Assembly (NCBI RefSeq): GCF_022869785.1
Contig: NZ_CP094997.1
Location: 5,394,001 to 5,458,000, forward strand
Source of the DNA: Dyadobacter chenwenxiniae
GTDB taxonomy: Bacteria > Bacteroidota > Bacteroidia > Cytophagales > Spirosomataceae
Length of the DNA: 64,000 bases
Reading direction: 5' to 3'
Below, piece after piece: positions 18,927 to 29,103 of this stretch. The stretch's first letter is position 1; each line of letters opens with the position of its first letter. The translations under genes and the position numbers were made by a program. Under the pieces are notes generated by a model. That model searched no databases, was not told the DNA's origin, and was given only the letters and a program-made list of their open reading frames with translations.

Positions 18927-21041
18927 ATGATTAAACAAACTACATTAACATACGCATTTAAGTTGAAAATGCTGCATCGGGCGGTTCTGCCGCGTCTCGT
19001 CCTCGCACTCATTTTTGTATTTAATTCAAAAAACCTTTCCGCCCAGGAGCCGCCACGCAGGGAAATTGACATTGATCCCTTCATCCAAAACCTGATCACC
19101 GATCCTTCCGAAGAGGCCGATTACAGCGAACTCTACGAATCGCTCTTTGCATTATATGCAGAGCCAATGGACATTAATAAGGTCAACCGGGATGACCTGG
19201 CAGCCTTAATGCTCCTTTCCGAAATCCAGCTAAATTCCTTTTTCAAATACCGCGAGCAGCTCGGTTCGCTCATTTCCCTTTACGAATTACAAGCCATTCC
19301 AGACTTTGATCTGGCCACGATTTATCGGTTACTGCCATTTGTGACGGTTCATCCGCAAACATTGTCCCTGGCCAAGTCGCTGAAAAATCCTTCCCAGCAT
19401 TTCCTGATTGTCCGGTCCGGCCAATTAATGGAAAAACAAAAGGGCTTCCTACCCGCTGATTCCGGCTCCACGGCGTCAAGATATAATGGTAAGCCACTTT
19501 ACGGCTATCTGAAATACAGAAATTCCCGCGCCGGTGTTTACAGTTACGGCTTCTCCATGGAAAAAGACGCCGGCGAGACGTGGTGGAACTGGAATGTAAA
19601 ACGGCAGATCCTCGGCTCGGATTTCTCTTCCTTTCACGCCCAGATCATGAATCAGGGCAAGATCAAAAACCTGATCGTTGGCGATTATCAAATGCAGACC
19701 GGACAAGGGCTTGTTATGGCAGCAGGATTTTCGCTGGGCAAGGGCGCGGAAGTCATAAGCGCTGCATACCGAAGCACATTAGGGCTGAAACCTTACACAT
19801 CCGCATTGGAATCCAACTTTTTCCGCGGAACCGCAGCGACATTTTCAATATCAAAGCATTTTGAGCTTACTACTTTTTATTCCTACGCTAAAAGGGATGC
19901 AACTGTAAGTAATGATAATGATCACATTGCCAGCTCGTTGCCTGTAACCGGTTACCATCGTACAGCCAGCGAACGGGACAAGCATAATAATCTTTCAGAA
20001 CAAAATATCGGCACGCATCTGCTCTTCAAATTGCCTTCCAGGGCGGGCCAGCTTGGCCTGACATTGCTCAATACAAACTATAACATGACGCTGCAAAAGC
20101 GAAACGCTGCCTACAATCGCTATGAATTTGCCGGAAAGCACAATCTGATTGTGGGCCTCCATGGCGATTACCGATGGCAGAATGTGCATTTTTTCGGAGA
20201 AGCCGCCCGCTCTGAAAGTGGCGGTTTGGGAGCTATCGCTGGTTTGATCGCAGCATTAGGCAAAAAGTTTGATTTCAGCTTGCTGGGAAGACATTATGAC
20301 CGCAATTTTCACACATTTTATGGAAATGCCACTGCTGAGGCAACGCGGCCGATCAATGAAACGGGCGGATATGCGGGCTTTCGTTATGCGCCAAACCGGC
20401 GTTGGAGGCTAAGTGCTTATTATGATTATTTCAAATTTCCCTGGCTGAAATATCTGGTCGATGCGCCTTCGAAGGGCTATGATTATTATTTCCACATTCT
20501 CTGGAAGCCCAATAAGCGCTTCAACGCTTATGCTTTGTATCACCAAAAGAAAAAGCAGCGTAATGCGCCCGCAGATAAAAATGAAGACGGGCTTTTTTCC
20601 ACAGTCCGCAAAACGGCTACGATTAATGTGGAATATGAAAAACCGCTTCGGTTTTCCCTAAAAACACGCTTGCAGAGTGGTAACCTCGCTTACATAAAAA
20701 TTTCAAAATCAAATGGTTTTACTGTTTTGCAAGATGTGAGCTGGCAATTTCCCAGGCTGGAATTGAGTGCGCGTGTGGCGTATTTCAAAACGGATGATTA
20801 TGACAGCCGCCAATATGTTTATGAAAAAGACATGCTTTACGCCTTCTCTATTCCGGCCTATTCTGACGTCGGTACACGGCATTATCTCATGGCACGTTAT
20901 GCGGTTTCTAAAAATATGAAGCTGTGGCTCAGATGGTCGCAAACGCGTTATGCTAATCTGGATAAAATCAGTTCGGGCCTCAATGAAATTAATGGTGACA
21001 AACGAAGCGAGTTGAAGGCCCAGGTAATGTATCAGTTTTAA
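18927..21041 (+). CDS. Outer-membrane barrel protein with N-terminal helix-hairpin-helix repeats
   Basis: A 704-residue exported protein of a family common in Bacteroidota. The signal peptide ends at NLSAQ; an alternative ATG at 18969 gives a tighter signal. Residues about 60-140 hold ComEA-like helix-hairpin-helix units (EPMDINKVNRDDLAALMLLSE and GSLISLYELQAIPDF). The remainder is an aromatic, strand-rich barrel. Why a DNA-binding-type fold should sit on an outer-membrane protein is not known; it may be structural or take part in DNA uptake (speculation). It lies 25 bp after nadC and upstream of recQ. Confidence 0.78.
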   Translation: MIKQTTLTYAFKLKMLHRAVLPRLVLALIFVFNSKNLSAQEPPRREIDIDPFIQNLITDPSEEADYSELYESLFALYAEPMDINKVNRDDLAALMLLSEIQLNSFFKYREQLGSLISLYELQAIPDFDLATIYRLLPFVTVHPQTLSLAKSLKNPSQHFLIVRSGQLMEKQKGFLPADSGSTASRYNGKPLYGYLKYRNSRAGVYSYGFSMEKDAGETWWNWNVKRQILGSDFSSFHAQIMNQGKIKNLIVGDYQMQTGQGLVMAAGFSLGKGAEVISAAYRSTLGLKPYTSALESNFFRGTAATFSISKHFELTTFYSYAKRDATVSNDNDHIASSLPVTGYHRTASERDKHNNLSEQNIGTHLLFKLPSRAGQLGLTLLNTNYNMTLQKRNAAYNRYEFAGKHNLIVGLHGDYRWQNVHFFGEAARSESGGLGAIAGLIAALGKKFDFSLLGRHYDRNFHTFYGNATAEATRPINETGGYAGFRYAPNRRWRLSAYYDYFKFPWLKYLVDAPSKGYDYYFHILWKPNKRFNAYALYHQKKKQRNAPADKNEDGLFSTVRKTATINVEYEKPLRFSLKTRLQSGNLAYIKISKSNGFTVLQDVSWQFPRLELSARVAYFKTDDYDSRQYVYEKDMLYAFSIPAYSDVGTRHYLMARYAVSKNMKLWLRWSQTRYANLDKISSGLNEINGDKRSELKAQVMYQF

Positions 21042-21100
21042 TTAAATGTTTTTGATTGCCCGTAATTAATCCCAAAATTTGACCTCTTTTTCAAGATCCA

Positions 21101-23251
21101 ATGCAAGACAACAAACTAGAAGCACTAAAAAAATATTTTGGTTACGACTCCTTCCGCCCGCAGCAAGCCGAAATCATTGACACCGTTATGGCAGGCAAAG
21201 ATTGCCTCGTCCTCATGCCGACCGGCGGCGGAAAATCAGTTTGCTTTCAAATTCCTGCCATCCTCAAAGACGGTCTGACGGTGGTCATTTCACCATTGAT
21301 CGCATTGATGAAAGATCAGGTGGAAGCCCTGCGGGGAAATGGTGTAAATGCTGCCTTTTTAAACTCTTCACTGTCTGGCTCTGAGCAGGATAGCGTTATG
21401 TGGCAGGCCAAAGTAGGAGAATTAAAATTGCTCTACATTGCGCCCGAGCGGCTTTTCTCAGGCAATACATTTGATTTTCTACGCGAGTGGAATGTAAAGT
21501 TATTCGCTGTGGACGAATCGCATTGTATTTCTTCCTGGGGACATGATTTTCGACCGGAATACAGGTCGCTGAACACATTGAAAATGCGTTTTCCGGACAT
21601 TCCGGTGATCGCATTAACCGCAACGGCGGACCGGGTGACACGCCGCGACATTCTGAAACAGCTTAACATTGAATCTGCTGAAACATTCATCGCCAGTTTC
21701 GACAGGCCCAACCTCAGCCTGAGCGTGCTTCCGGGCAGGAAGCGCATGCAGCAGATCCAGGAATTTTTGAAAAAACACGAAGGACAAGCCGGCATCATTT
21801 ATTGTCTGAGCCGGAAGGGAACCGAAACCGTGGCTGCAAGCCTGAAAAACGCCGGTTTCAAAGCCGATTATTACCACGCAGGATTAGCGCCGGATAAGCG
21901 GTCGCGCGTGCAGGAGCAGTTTCTGAAAGACGACATTCAAGTAATCGTGGCCACGATTGCGTTCGGAATGGGGATCGATAAATCCAATGTGCGCTGGGTT
22001 ATTCATTACAACCTGCCCTCGAATGTCGAGAGCTTTTACCAGGAAATCGGCCGGGCCGGTCGCGATGGATCTGCTTCGGACACGGTGTTATTTTACAGCT
22101 TTCTGGACATCATTACGAGACAGGATATGATCAATAATTCCGATCAGTCGGCGGAGCAGAAGGAGCTTTTGCACGCCAAACTGAACCGGATGAAGCAATA
22201 TGCGGAAGCGGATATCTGCCGGCGACGCATTCTGCTGAGTTATTTCAATGAAGCCGTTGATTATGATTGCGGGAACTGCGACGTTTGCCGAAACCCCAGA
22301 ACAAGATTTGACGCCACTGTAATTGCCCAGAAAGCGCTCTCCGGCATTGCCAGAACAGATCAAAAGATCGCTATGGGTATGCTAATTGACATTTTGAGAG
22401 GCAGCCGCAACCGAAACATCTTACAGCACGGTTACGACCGGCTGCCAACTTTCGGCGTGGGCAATGAGTTGCGCGGCGAAGAATGGGCGGAATACATTAG
22501 CCAGCTGTTGAATTCCGGGGTGATGGACATTGCCTATGACGAAGCACATTCATTTAAGCTGAATCCGGTCAGTAAGCAGGTTTTGAAAGGCGAGCGGAAA
22601 GTTGAGCTGGTGAAATTTATTCCAATTTCTGAGCGCAAAGCCAAGGAAGAAGAGCTTGTCCCGAAAGAAAAACCAAAACAGGAAATCATCCGCGACGCGC
22701 TTTTCGAAAGACTGCGCATTTTGAGAAAACAAATGGCTGATGCACTGGGTGTTCCGCCTTACGTGGTTTTCAGTGACGCAACACTTTCTGAAATGGCACA
22801 GAAAAAACCGATCTCCGAAGCGCAGATGAAAGCTGTTTCGGGGATCGGTGCAGAAAAATTCCGTCGCTACGGAGAAACATTCATCAATGAAATCCTGGCC
22901 TTTGCAAGAGAAAATACAAAGCCCGGAACCCGCGTCGTAAAGGGATTGACCTACGTAGAAACACTGGATTTGTACAAAGAAGGTTACTCTTTAAAAATAA
23001 TTGCAGAAAAACGTGATCTGAGTACAGTCACAATTATTTCTCATCTAATAAAATTAAAGGAAGACGGCCATGACATTGATTTGCGAGGACTAATTGATAA
23101 TCAAGCCTATAACACCATTATACAGGCTGCGGCGGAAATACAAGTAGGAAAAAACGATCCGCTGAAACCATTGTTCGAGCTTTTGAACGAGCAATTTGAC
23201 TATGGGCAAATCCGGCTCGCACTTGCACTTTTCGAGGAATCACGAAATTAA
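21101..23251 (+). CDS. recQ: ATP-dependent DNA helicase RecQ
   Basis: A 3'-5' repair helicase of 716 residues. Motif 0 is GYDSFRPQQAEII, Walker A is MPTGGGKSVCFQIP, motif II is DESH, and motif VI is QEIGRAGRDG. The zinc site has the Cys set in ADICRRRILLSYFNE...CGNCDVC. An RQC winged helix follows, then an HRDC domain (FERLRILRKQMADALGVPPYVVFSD) and a C-terminal helix-turn-helix segment (ETLDLYKEGYSLKIIAEKR). The domain order is complete. Confidence 0.96.
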   Translation: MQDNKLEALKKYFGYDSFRPQQAEIIDTVMAGKDCLVLMPTGGGKSVCFQIPAILKDGLTVVISPLIALMKDQVEALRGNGVNAAFLNSSLSGSEQDSVMWQAKVGELKLLYIAPERLFSGNTFDFLREWNVKLFAVDESHCISSWGHDFRPEYRSLNTLKMRFPDIPVIALTATADRVTRRDILKQLNIESAETFIASFDRPNLSLSVLPGRKRMQQIQEFLKKHEGQAGIIYCLSRKGTETVAASLKNAGFKADYYHAGLAPDKRSRVQEQFLKDDIQVIVATIAFGMGIDKSNVRWVIHYNLPSNVESFYQEIGRAGRDGSASDTVLFYSFLDIITRQDMINNSDQSAEQKELLHAKLNRMKQYAEADICRRRILLSYFNEAVDYDCGNCDVCRNPRTRFDATVIAQKALSGIARTDQKIAMGMLIDILRGSRNRNILQHGYDRLPTFGVGNELRGEEWAEYISQLLNSGVMDIAYDEAHSFKLNPVSKQVLKGERKVELVKFIPISERKAKEEELVPKEKPKQEIIRDALFERLRILRKQMADALGVPPYVVFSDATLSEMAQKKPISEAQMKAVSGIGAEKFRRYGETFINEILAFARENTKPGTRVVKGLTYVETLDLYKEGYSLKIIAEKRDLSTVTIISHLIKLKEDGHDIDLRGLIDNQAYNTIIQAAAEIQVGKNDPLKPLFELLNEQFDYGQIRLALALFEESRN

Positions 23252-23285
23252 GTTTTATCTTTACACCAGCTAGAACATTTACGCC

Positions 23286-23669
23286 ATGTCAAGACAAAAT
23301 ATACTCTCCGGTTCTCCCTGGGAAGACAAAATGGGTTACTGCCGCGCGGTGCGCATTGGTAACATTATAGAAGTTGCAGGAACAGTCGCCATCGTCGACG
23401 GAGAAAAAGTGAAGGCAGACGATGCTTTTGCGCAGACGAATAATATTATTGAAAGAATTGAAAAAGTTTTGCAGGATGCCGGAGCAGGATTAAGTGATGT
23501 TATCCGAACACGCATTTTCACAACAGATATCAGCCTGTTTGAAGACATTGCCAAAGCACACGGTGCATATTTTAAGGATATCAAGCCTACTACGGGCATT
23601 TATGAGATCAGTAAACTCGTTGCTCCGGAATACCTGGTAGAAATTGAATTTACCGCAGTTGCGCAATAA
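23286..23669 (+). CDS. RidA family protein (enamine/imine deaminase-like)
   Basis: A 127-residue member of the RidA/YjgF family, whose archetype hydrolyses reactive enamine intermediates. The conserved DVIRTRIFTTD carries the substrate-binding Arg, and the family ending LVEIEFTAVAQ is present. It begins 34 bp after recQ. The variant class (RidA proper versus Rid1-7) cannot be fixed by eye. Confidence 0.88.
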   Translation: MSRQNILSGSPWEDKMGYCRAVRIGNIIEVAGTVAIVDGEKVKADDAFAQTNNIIERIEKVLQDAGAGLSDVIRTRIFTTDISLFEDIAKAHGAYFKDIKPTTGIYEISKLVAPEYLVEIEFTAVAQ

Positions 23670-23821
23670 AGTATTAGTAAAGTTACAAAACGCCTAAACA
23701 AAGTAATATGGGCTTTTTTTGTACTTAAATAATTTTTTAATGGTTACAACCATCTGGAGCGAAAATTGCTCTTTGTGGTGTAGTTGTCTGATAAAGACCC
23801 GTAAAAAATAGACATCTTATT

Positions 23822-24139
23822 ATGAAAAACAAACATACGTTGCTCATAGCCACCTTTTTACTAGGGCTTTGTGTATTACAAAAGGAAGCACGTTATAAGG
23901 CAATGACTGGTGGGAATGTAGAAAAAATGTACAATATTCCCTCAATTGACAGAAGTGGCGAGTTGGCCGACAAGAAAATTTTGAAAACGAACCGGGCGGA
24001 TGAGGTAACTATCCTGTCTAAAACGGATTTGTTTGATTTTGCTTCGTTAGACAGTTCTTCACAGTCGGTAAGTTCAGTGAAATTGATGAACAACAGCTTG
24101 CTCAATATTTCATCGGGAACGAAAATGCTAAATAACTAA
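23822..24139 (+). CDS. Small secreted protein of unknown function
   Basis: A 105-residue orphan. The first 23 residues (KNKHTLLIATFLLGLCVLQ) look like a signal peptide or short membrane anchor. The rest is Ser/Asn/Lys-rich with no recognisable domain. It has its own 152-bp upstream gap, which includes GGAGCGAAAATTGCTC, a short dyad. It converges with the SNF2 helicase gene. A real gene is likely but not certain. Confidence 0.55.
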   Translation: MKNKHTLLIATFLLGLCVLQKEARYKAMTGGNVEKMYNIPSIDRSGELADKKILKTNRADEVTILSKTDLFDFASLDSSSQSVSSVKLMNNSLLNISSGTKMLNN

Positions 24140-24153
24140 AGGCATTATGGAGC

Positions 24154-27100
24154 TTAACTGAAAAGCCCCATAATGTCCTCCTGACTAAGTTTTTTGATAA
24201 AACCCGATTCTCCTCCAACCAGGTCTTCCGCCAGGTCTTGCTTCCGTTGTTGAAGCAAAAGAATTTTCTCTTCAATCGTATCCTTGCAAATCATCTTATA
24301 AGCAAACACTTTACGCGTCTGACCGATTCTGTGTGTCCGGTCAATGGCTTGGCGCTCCACGGCGGGGTTCCACCATGGATCAACTAAGTAGACGTAGTCC
24401 GCTTCGGTGAGGTTAAGGCCTACACCACCTGCTTTAAGGCTCATCAGGAACACGCGGCAAGTCTGATCACTCTGAAAACGATTTACACGACCGGCGCGGT
24501 CTACTGTTTGCCCGTCCAGGTATTCATATGGAATGTTAACTTTTTCAAGATGCTGACGAATCAAATCCAGCATTCCCAGGAACTGGCTAAAAATCAATAT
24601 TTTATGATTTGAAGCATTCTCCTCAATTTCCCTTACAATCTCTTCCAGCTTGGCTGATTCATTTCCAAAGTCTTCATCACCTGATAATATTGAGGGTGAA
24701 TCGCAGATCTGTCTTAGCTTCAACAGTGCTTCCAGGATCAGGAAGCTGCTCTTATTCAAGCCTTCCGTAGCGAGTTTTTCTGCAATTTCAAGCCTGTACT
24801 TTTCGCGGAATGTATCGTAAACCTTGCGTTGCTTAACGCCCATTTCGCAGAACAATATCGTTTCTGTTTTATCCGGCAAATCTGTTGCAACTTCCTCTTT
24901 TGTACGTTTTAGCATAAAAGGATAGACGAGCTTGCGCAATTCTGCCGCCTTTTCCTTGTCCTGATATTTGTCGATTGGCGTCGCGTATTCGCTGCGGAAA
25001 AAGTCCGCGTGGCCCAGCATTCCGGGATTCAAGAACTCAAATTGCGAATAAAGGTCAAATGTGTTGTTCTCAACCGGCGTTCCCGTCATCGTCAAGCGGT
25101 TCTTTGCATGCAATAATCTGGAAGCTTTCGAAGTGAGCGAATCCGGATTTTTTATGGCTTGCGCCTCATCCAGCACAATGTAATTGAAATCAAATTTCCG
25201 GAGCAACTCCACATCACTGCGCATGGTGCCGTAAGTGGTGAGGATAATGTCATATTCGCGGAAAAAATCAATGTCTTTCCGTCGCGCCATTCCACGATGG
25301 ACATAAAGGCTTAGTTCGGGCGTAAACTTAGCAGCTTCCGCTTGCCAGTTGAATATCAATGTGGTAGGAACTACGACGAGATTCGTATTGCTTGGATTCA
25401 GGTTTTTTTGTTGTTGCAAAAATGTCAGCATTTGCAGGGTTTTTCCTAAACCCATATCATCCGCCAAACAGCCGCCCCAGCCGAATTCATCCAGAAAATG
25501 TATCCATTTATAGCCCTCTTCCTGATATTGCCTTAATGTCGCATTCACATTTCCAGGCAGGGCCACATTGGGAATTTGCTTGAAATTGAGCAGTTTTTGC
25601 TTTTTTTCATAAAGCTCCCGGAAAACTTCTTCGTTATCCGTTTCCGAAACGAGTTCATCGATTAACGAGAAATGGATTTTGGATAAATGAATTTTCTCAC
25701 CATTTACCCGACCAAATTGCAATAATGGTTCCAGCTTGCTGATCCATTCATCAGGCAACACGCCTAGCGAACCGTCCTGCAACTGCACGTAATTCTGCTT
25801 TTTCAGCAATGCTTTTTTAGCGTCTGCAAGTGAAATCCGCTGGTCTCCAAAAGTGATCTCCACTGTCATATCAAACCAGTCGATTCCTGAGGAAGCATTC
25901 ACTTTCACCGTTCCGCGGTTCGGGTTGAAGCGCATTTTTTTCAGGTCTTTGAAACCCAAAAGCTCATATTTCTTCTTGCCAACTGCCTCTACGAAACTGA
26001 AAAGCCATCCGCCTTTCATCACCTGATCCAGAGGAACATAGAAAAAAGGCTGGCCAGTCTGATTTGCAAAAGCCGCGTTCAGCGATTTCAACCACTCCCA
26101 AACTGCGTTTTCGGCAGGAAGGTCGCGTTCAAGCATGGTGATTTTATTGTCCTCAAAACCCGTTTTGCTCCGTCGCTGGTCGTGCATGAACGTTACTTCG
26201 GAGCCTTCCTCCTTTTCATCCTTATAAACAAAATTGGGAACGATCAGCAGGTTAGCGTCATCCTCTTTCAAGAAAATCCTTGGCTTACTGAAAGTCAATG
26301 GCCTGGACAGCACTTCATGCCGCGTTTGGAAAATTACGTCGAACTGCTCTGCGACCGGAATGATCCAGTCTCGCAAAAACTCCTCTGAAAATTCTTTCTT
26401 AACCCTAATTTTATATCCCGTCTGGCCCAGGTAAGCGACCATTTCGGCCTCGCTGATTCCTGCCCAGCGGAAAAGTGTTTTATCATTATGAATGCCCAGC
26501 CAGAAACTATCGAGGGAAATCACTTTTTGTAGTTCCAAAGGACTTCCTGCAATGAGCTCCACATAAGGATTTAATGTGATAAACTCCTTATCCTCTGTGA
26601 GAACGAAGAAAAGCTTAACAGGCTCGCGGTGCAATTCCAGCTGGGTGAGCTGGTTATTGCTTGTCACATAGTCGCCGTCTGCCAGATAAACGCGCTCGGC
26701 ATCCAGGTCATTGAAAATCCTGTTCAACTGCTTCCCGACGTAATTTCTGGCTTCGTAACGCTGTTCCGAGCTTACGTCGTCAAAATGCAGATAGGCATTA
26801 TAAGCCCAACCTTGCTTGCGAATGAATTTCTGTAACCCTTCTTCCCAATGCTTCGCTATTCGCACAAGCCGGGCGTCGGCGTCCGTTAAGACGGGAATTT
26901 CGTCCGCAGAATAATAATGGCTGGAACCTCCGGCGATATTCCGGATGTTGGTAATCTTCTCTGATTTTGTGCTGTATTTGACAGAAAAAACGCCGAACCC
27001 AATGTCCAGCAAGTGATTTTTCCCTTTTGACCAGAAAACAAAAATAGAGATCCGGTCTTCCTCTTCCTGCTGGCTATCCGCAGAAACGCTGAAAGACACA

Positions 27101-27936
27101 TTCTGAGCGGGCAATATGCGTTCTCTTAATGTGTTCCAATCCTGATATGGGCCTACTTTCTGCAATGCAGGGTCAGCCTTGATCAGATAAAGGCCGCCGT
27201 CTTCGTCCAGCTTGAACTCAAACCTCCCTTTCATATCATCTTCCAGGGAATAGCCGTATTCGGCTAGCAGGTTGTTTTTTTCAACCGTCAGATCGCGCAT
27301 GACTTCAAATGCGCGTTCGCCCAATTCTTCCCGCAGTTTGAGCAATGCAGCCAGTTTGTGCTGACATAGCGGAACCCAAAGTTGCTGATTACACGTGCAG
27401 GATGTGTGAACTTGCTTTGTGCTTTTGATCCGCTGAAAATCGACGGTAAAATCCTCGTCATTTTCCTGGACAAGGCATTGTGCCTCACCCTCTTTGGCTG
27501 AAAGTATGCTTACATTCCGGATAAACTCCCTGTTTTTCCAGGTGTCTTCCAAAACGAGATTTCGCAGTTGCTGTTCTTTGATCTCGGCCAGATCAATCAC
27601 CGTGCTGCTCATTTCATGAACAACCTGCTTAATGGTCGGCATTTTATCCAGAATGTAAAGGATTCCTGCCACGCGGTGCTTGCAAAGGCCATTCTTATCC
27701 GGGCAAGAACACTCAGTAGTGATCTGGGGCGTAAGAAAATCCCGGATATATATTTGGTAAAATTGAATAGAATAGTCGCTCTTGACCTTAAATTCGGCAT
27801 TACCCGGACCGTTATAGTCGAGCTTGGAAACTTTTAATCCCCCGCTGCTATAAATGGAACGCCCTCTTGACAATACATCCTTCTCCGTCCGTCTTAATAA
27901 GAAGTTGGATAATTTCTCCTTCTTTTCGTTTTCCAT
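24154..27936 (-). CDS. SNF2-family DNA-dependent ATPase with two SWIM zinc fingers
   Basis: A 1260-residue Swi2/Snf2 ATPase (RapA/HepA-like superfamily). Two SWIM-type zinc motifs are visible: Cys76, Cys78, Cys85, His87 (ECSCPDKNGLCKH) and Cys180, Cys182, Cys191, His193 (SCTCNQQLWVPLCQH). A long middle region precedes the helicase core: Walker A ADDMGLGKTLQML, DEAQ box LDEAQAIKNPDS, and the C-terminal lobe with SLKAGGVGLNLT and the arginine fingers in IDRTHRIGQTRK. Such proteins remodel protein-DNA complexes; its specific role is not known. It is monocistronic and the largest gene in the window. Confidence 0.93.
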   Translation of the reverse strand: MENEKKEKLSNFLLRRTEKDVLSRGRSIYSSGGLKVSKLDYNGPGNAEFKVKSDYSIQFYQIYIRDFLTPQITTECSCPDKNGLCKHRVAGILYILDKMPTIKQVVHEMSSTVIDLAEIKEQQLRNLVLEDTWKNREFIRNVSILSAKEGEAQCLVQENDEDFTVDFQRIKSTKQVHTSCTCNQQLWVPLCQHKLAALLKLREELGERAFEVMRDLTVEKNNLLAEYGYSLEDDMKGRFEFKLDEDGGLYLIKADPALQKVGPYQDWNTLRERILPAQNVSFSVSADSQQEEEDRISIFVFWSKGKNHLLDIGFGVFSVKYSTKSEKITNIRNIAGGSSHYYSADEIPVLTDADARLVRIAKHWEEGLQKFIRKQGWAYNAYLHFDDVSSEQRYEARNYVGKQLNRIFNDLDAERVYLADGDYVTSNNQLTQLELHREPVKLFFVLTEDKEFITLNPYVELIAGSPLELQKVISLDSFWLGIHNDKTLFRWAGISEAEMVAYLGQTGYKIRVKKEFSEEFLRDWIIPVAEQFDVIFQTRHEVLSRPLTFSKPRIFLKEDDANLLIVPNFVYKDEKEEGSEVTFMHDQRRSKTGFEDNKITMLERDLPAENAVWEWLKSLNAAFANQTGQPFFYVPLDQVMKGGWLFSFVEAVGKKKYELLGFKDLKKMRFNPNRGTVKVNASSGIDWFDMTVEITFGDQRISLADAKKALLKKQNYVQLQDGSLGVLPDEWISKLEPLLQFGRVNGEKIHLSKIHFSLIDELVSETDNEEVFRELYEKKQKLLNFKQIPNVALPGNVNATLRQYQEEGYKWIHFLDEFGWGGCLADDMGLGKTLQMLTFLQQQKNLNPSNTNLVVVPTTLIFNWQAEAAKFTPELSLYVHRGMARRKDIDFFREYDIILTTYGTMRSDVELLRKFDFNYIVLDEAQAIKNPDSLTSKASRLLHAKNRLTMTGTPVENNTFDLYSQFEFLNPGMLGHADFFRSEYATPIDKYQDKEKAAELRKLVYPFMLKRTKEEVATDLPDKTETILFCEMGVKQRKVYDTFREKYRLEIAEKLATEGLNKSSFLILEALLKLRQICDSPSILSGDEDFGNESAKLEEIVREIEENASNHKILIFSQFLGMLDLIRQHLEKVNIPYEYLDGQTVDRAGRVNRFQSDQTCRVFLMSLKAGGVGLNLTEADYVYLVDPWWNPAVERQAIDRTHRIGQTRKVFAYKMICKDTIEEKILLLQQRKQDLAEDLVGGESGFIKKLSQEDIMGLFS

Positions 27937-28025
27937 TTACCCTGCTGCCATTTAAAATGCAAAAGTACGCTATGTTTCCCTTTTAAGGAAACGAAGAGAA
28001 AATATATGGAAAATCCGAATTTCCG

Positions 28026-28466
28026 CTATTTGATATAAGGTTGCTCAATTACGCCAATGTGGCCCGGATTAGCCGCATTATGGCAGATGCCGATAATTTG
28101 TTTGCCAACATTGGGATAAAGAAGTTTACTGTCCAGTTCCGCGAGCGGCAACCAGACCATTTCCAAAGCGGAAGTATGGACCGGGTTCAATGCCGGAATA
28201 CCTTCCGTAATCGATGCCAGAAAAACGATATGAAGCGTTTCTTTTTTAACCTCCGGCCAGATCACTTCCCCGCATAAGGCCATATGGTTGACCTCCGTCT
28301 GAACTCCCAGCTCTTCATGAAGCTCTCTTGAAAGTGCTTGTGAAAGACATTCTCCCGGATCAGGGTTGCCCCCGGGCAACGCATAAACCTCCTGATCCCC
28401 ATAACAATAGCGTAAAGTGAGCACGCGCTCATCTTGAAAAATAATGGCAGAAGGACGGACATTCAT
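28026..28466 (-). CDS. NUDIX hydrolase
   Basis: A hydrolase of nucleoside-diphosphate-linked substrates, 146 residues from ATG 28466. The frame extends to a TTG at 28505 that abuts the gmhA stop, but MNVRPSAII is the usual family start. The NUDIX box is complete: GNPDPGECLSQALSRELHEELGV, written as G-x5-E-x7-REL-x-EE-LGV. The substrate is unknown. It follows gmhA closely and is probably in the same transcript. Confidence 0.85.
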   Translation of the reverse strand: MNVRPSAIIFQDERVLTLRYCYGDQEVYALPGGNPDPGECLSQALSRELHEELGVQTEVNHMALCGEVIWPEVKKETLHIVFLASITEGIPALNPVHTSALEMVWLPLAELDSKLLYPNVGKQIIGICHNAANPGHIGVIEQPYIK

Positions 28467-28505
28467 TTGATTTGAAGTTGGTGTGCAAAGGATAATATAG
28501 CCCAA

Positions 28506-29090
28506 TTATTCCTGCAAAACCATTTTTTCAATCAAAAGCATGAAAATATGGATCACCTTAATGTGTATTTCCTGGATGCGGTCGGCATAGCCAAAGTGCG
28601 GCACGCGGATCTCAATGTCTGCTGCTCCGGCGAGTTTCCCGCCATCTTTTCCCGACATAATGATCACTTTCATGCCCTTTGCTCTTGCCGCTTCTGTCGC
28701 CCTGATAATATTTCCTGAGTTCCCACTTGTGCTGAGCCCGAACAGGACGTCGCCGGGTTGTCCCAAGCCTTCGATAAAACGTGAAAATACAAATTCGTAA
28801 CCATAATCATTGCTCACGCAGCTCAAATGGCTCACGTCGGAAATGGCAATGGCAGGCAATGAACGACGATTATCGCGATAGCGGCCCGTTAGCTCTTCGG
28901 CGAAATGCATGGCGTCGCAATGTGAGCCCCCATTTCCGCAGGAGATGATTTTTCCGTTTGCTAAAATCGCGTCCGCCATTAATCGTGCCGCTTTTTCTAT
29001 TTTTTCAATTTGAATCGGATCGTTCAAAAATTGGTCTAACACGCTTTGCGCTTCCTTCAATTCCTGACTGATAATGTTCGCGTAATCCAT
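28506..29090 (-). CDS. gmhA: D-sedoheptulose-7-phosphate isomerase
   Basis: SIS-domain isomerase making D-glycero-manno-heptose-7-phosphate, the first step toward LPS heptose. It has 194 residues. Typical segments are SCGNGGSHCDAMHFAEELTGRY, FGLSTSGNSGNI and the C-terminal IQEIHIKVIHIFMLLIE with the catalytic His. The other heptose genes (hldE, gmhB) are not adjacent. It lies between mnmD (13 bp) and the NUDIX gene on the same strand. Confidence 0.92.
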   Translation of the reverse strand: MDYANIISQELKEAQSVLDQFLNDPIQIEKIEKAARLMADAILANGKIISCGNGGSHCDAMHFAEELTGRYRDNRRSLPAIAISDVSHLSCVSNDYGYEFVFSRFIEGLGQPGDVLFGLSTSGNSGNIIRATEAARAKGMKVIIMSGKDGGKLAGAADIEIRVPHFGYADRIQEIHIKVIHIFMLLIEKMVLQE

Positions 29091-29103
29091 TTATATAAGA
29101 TTT

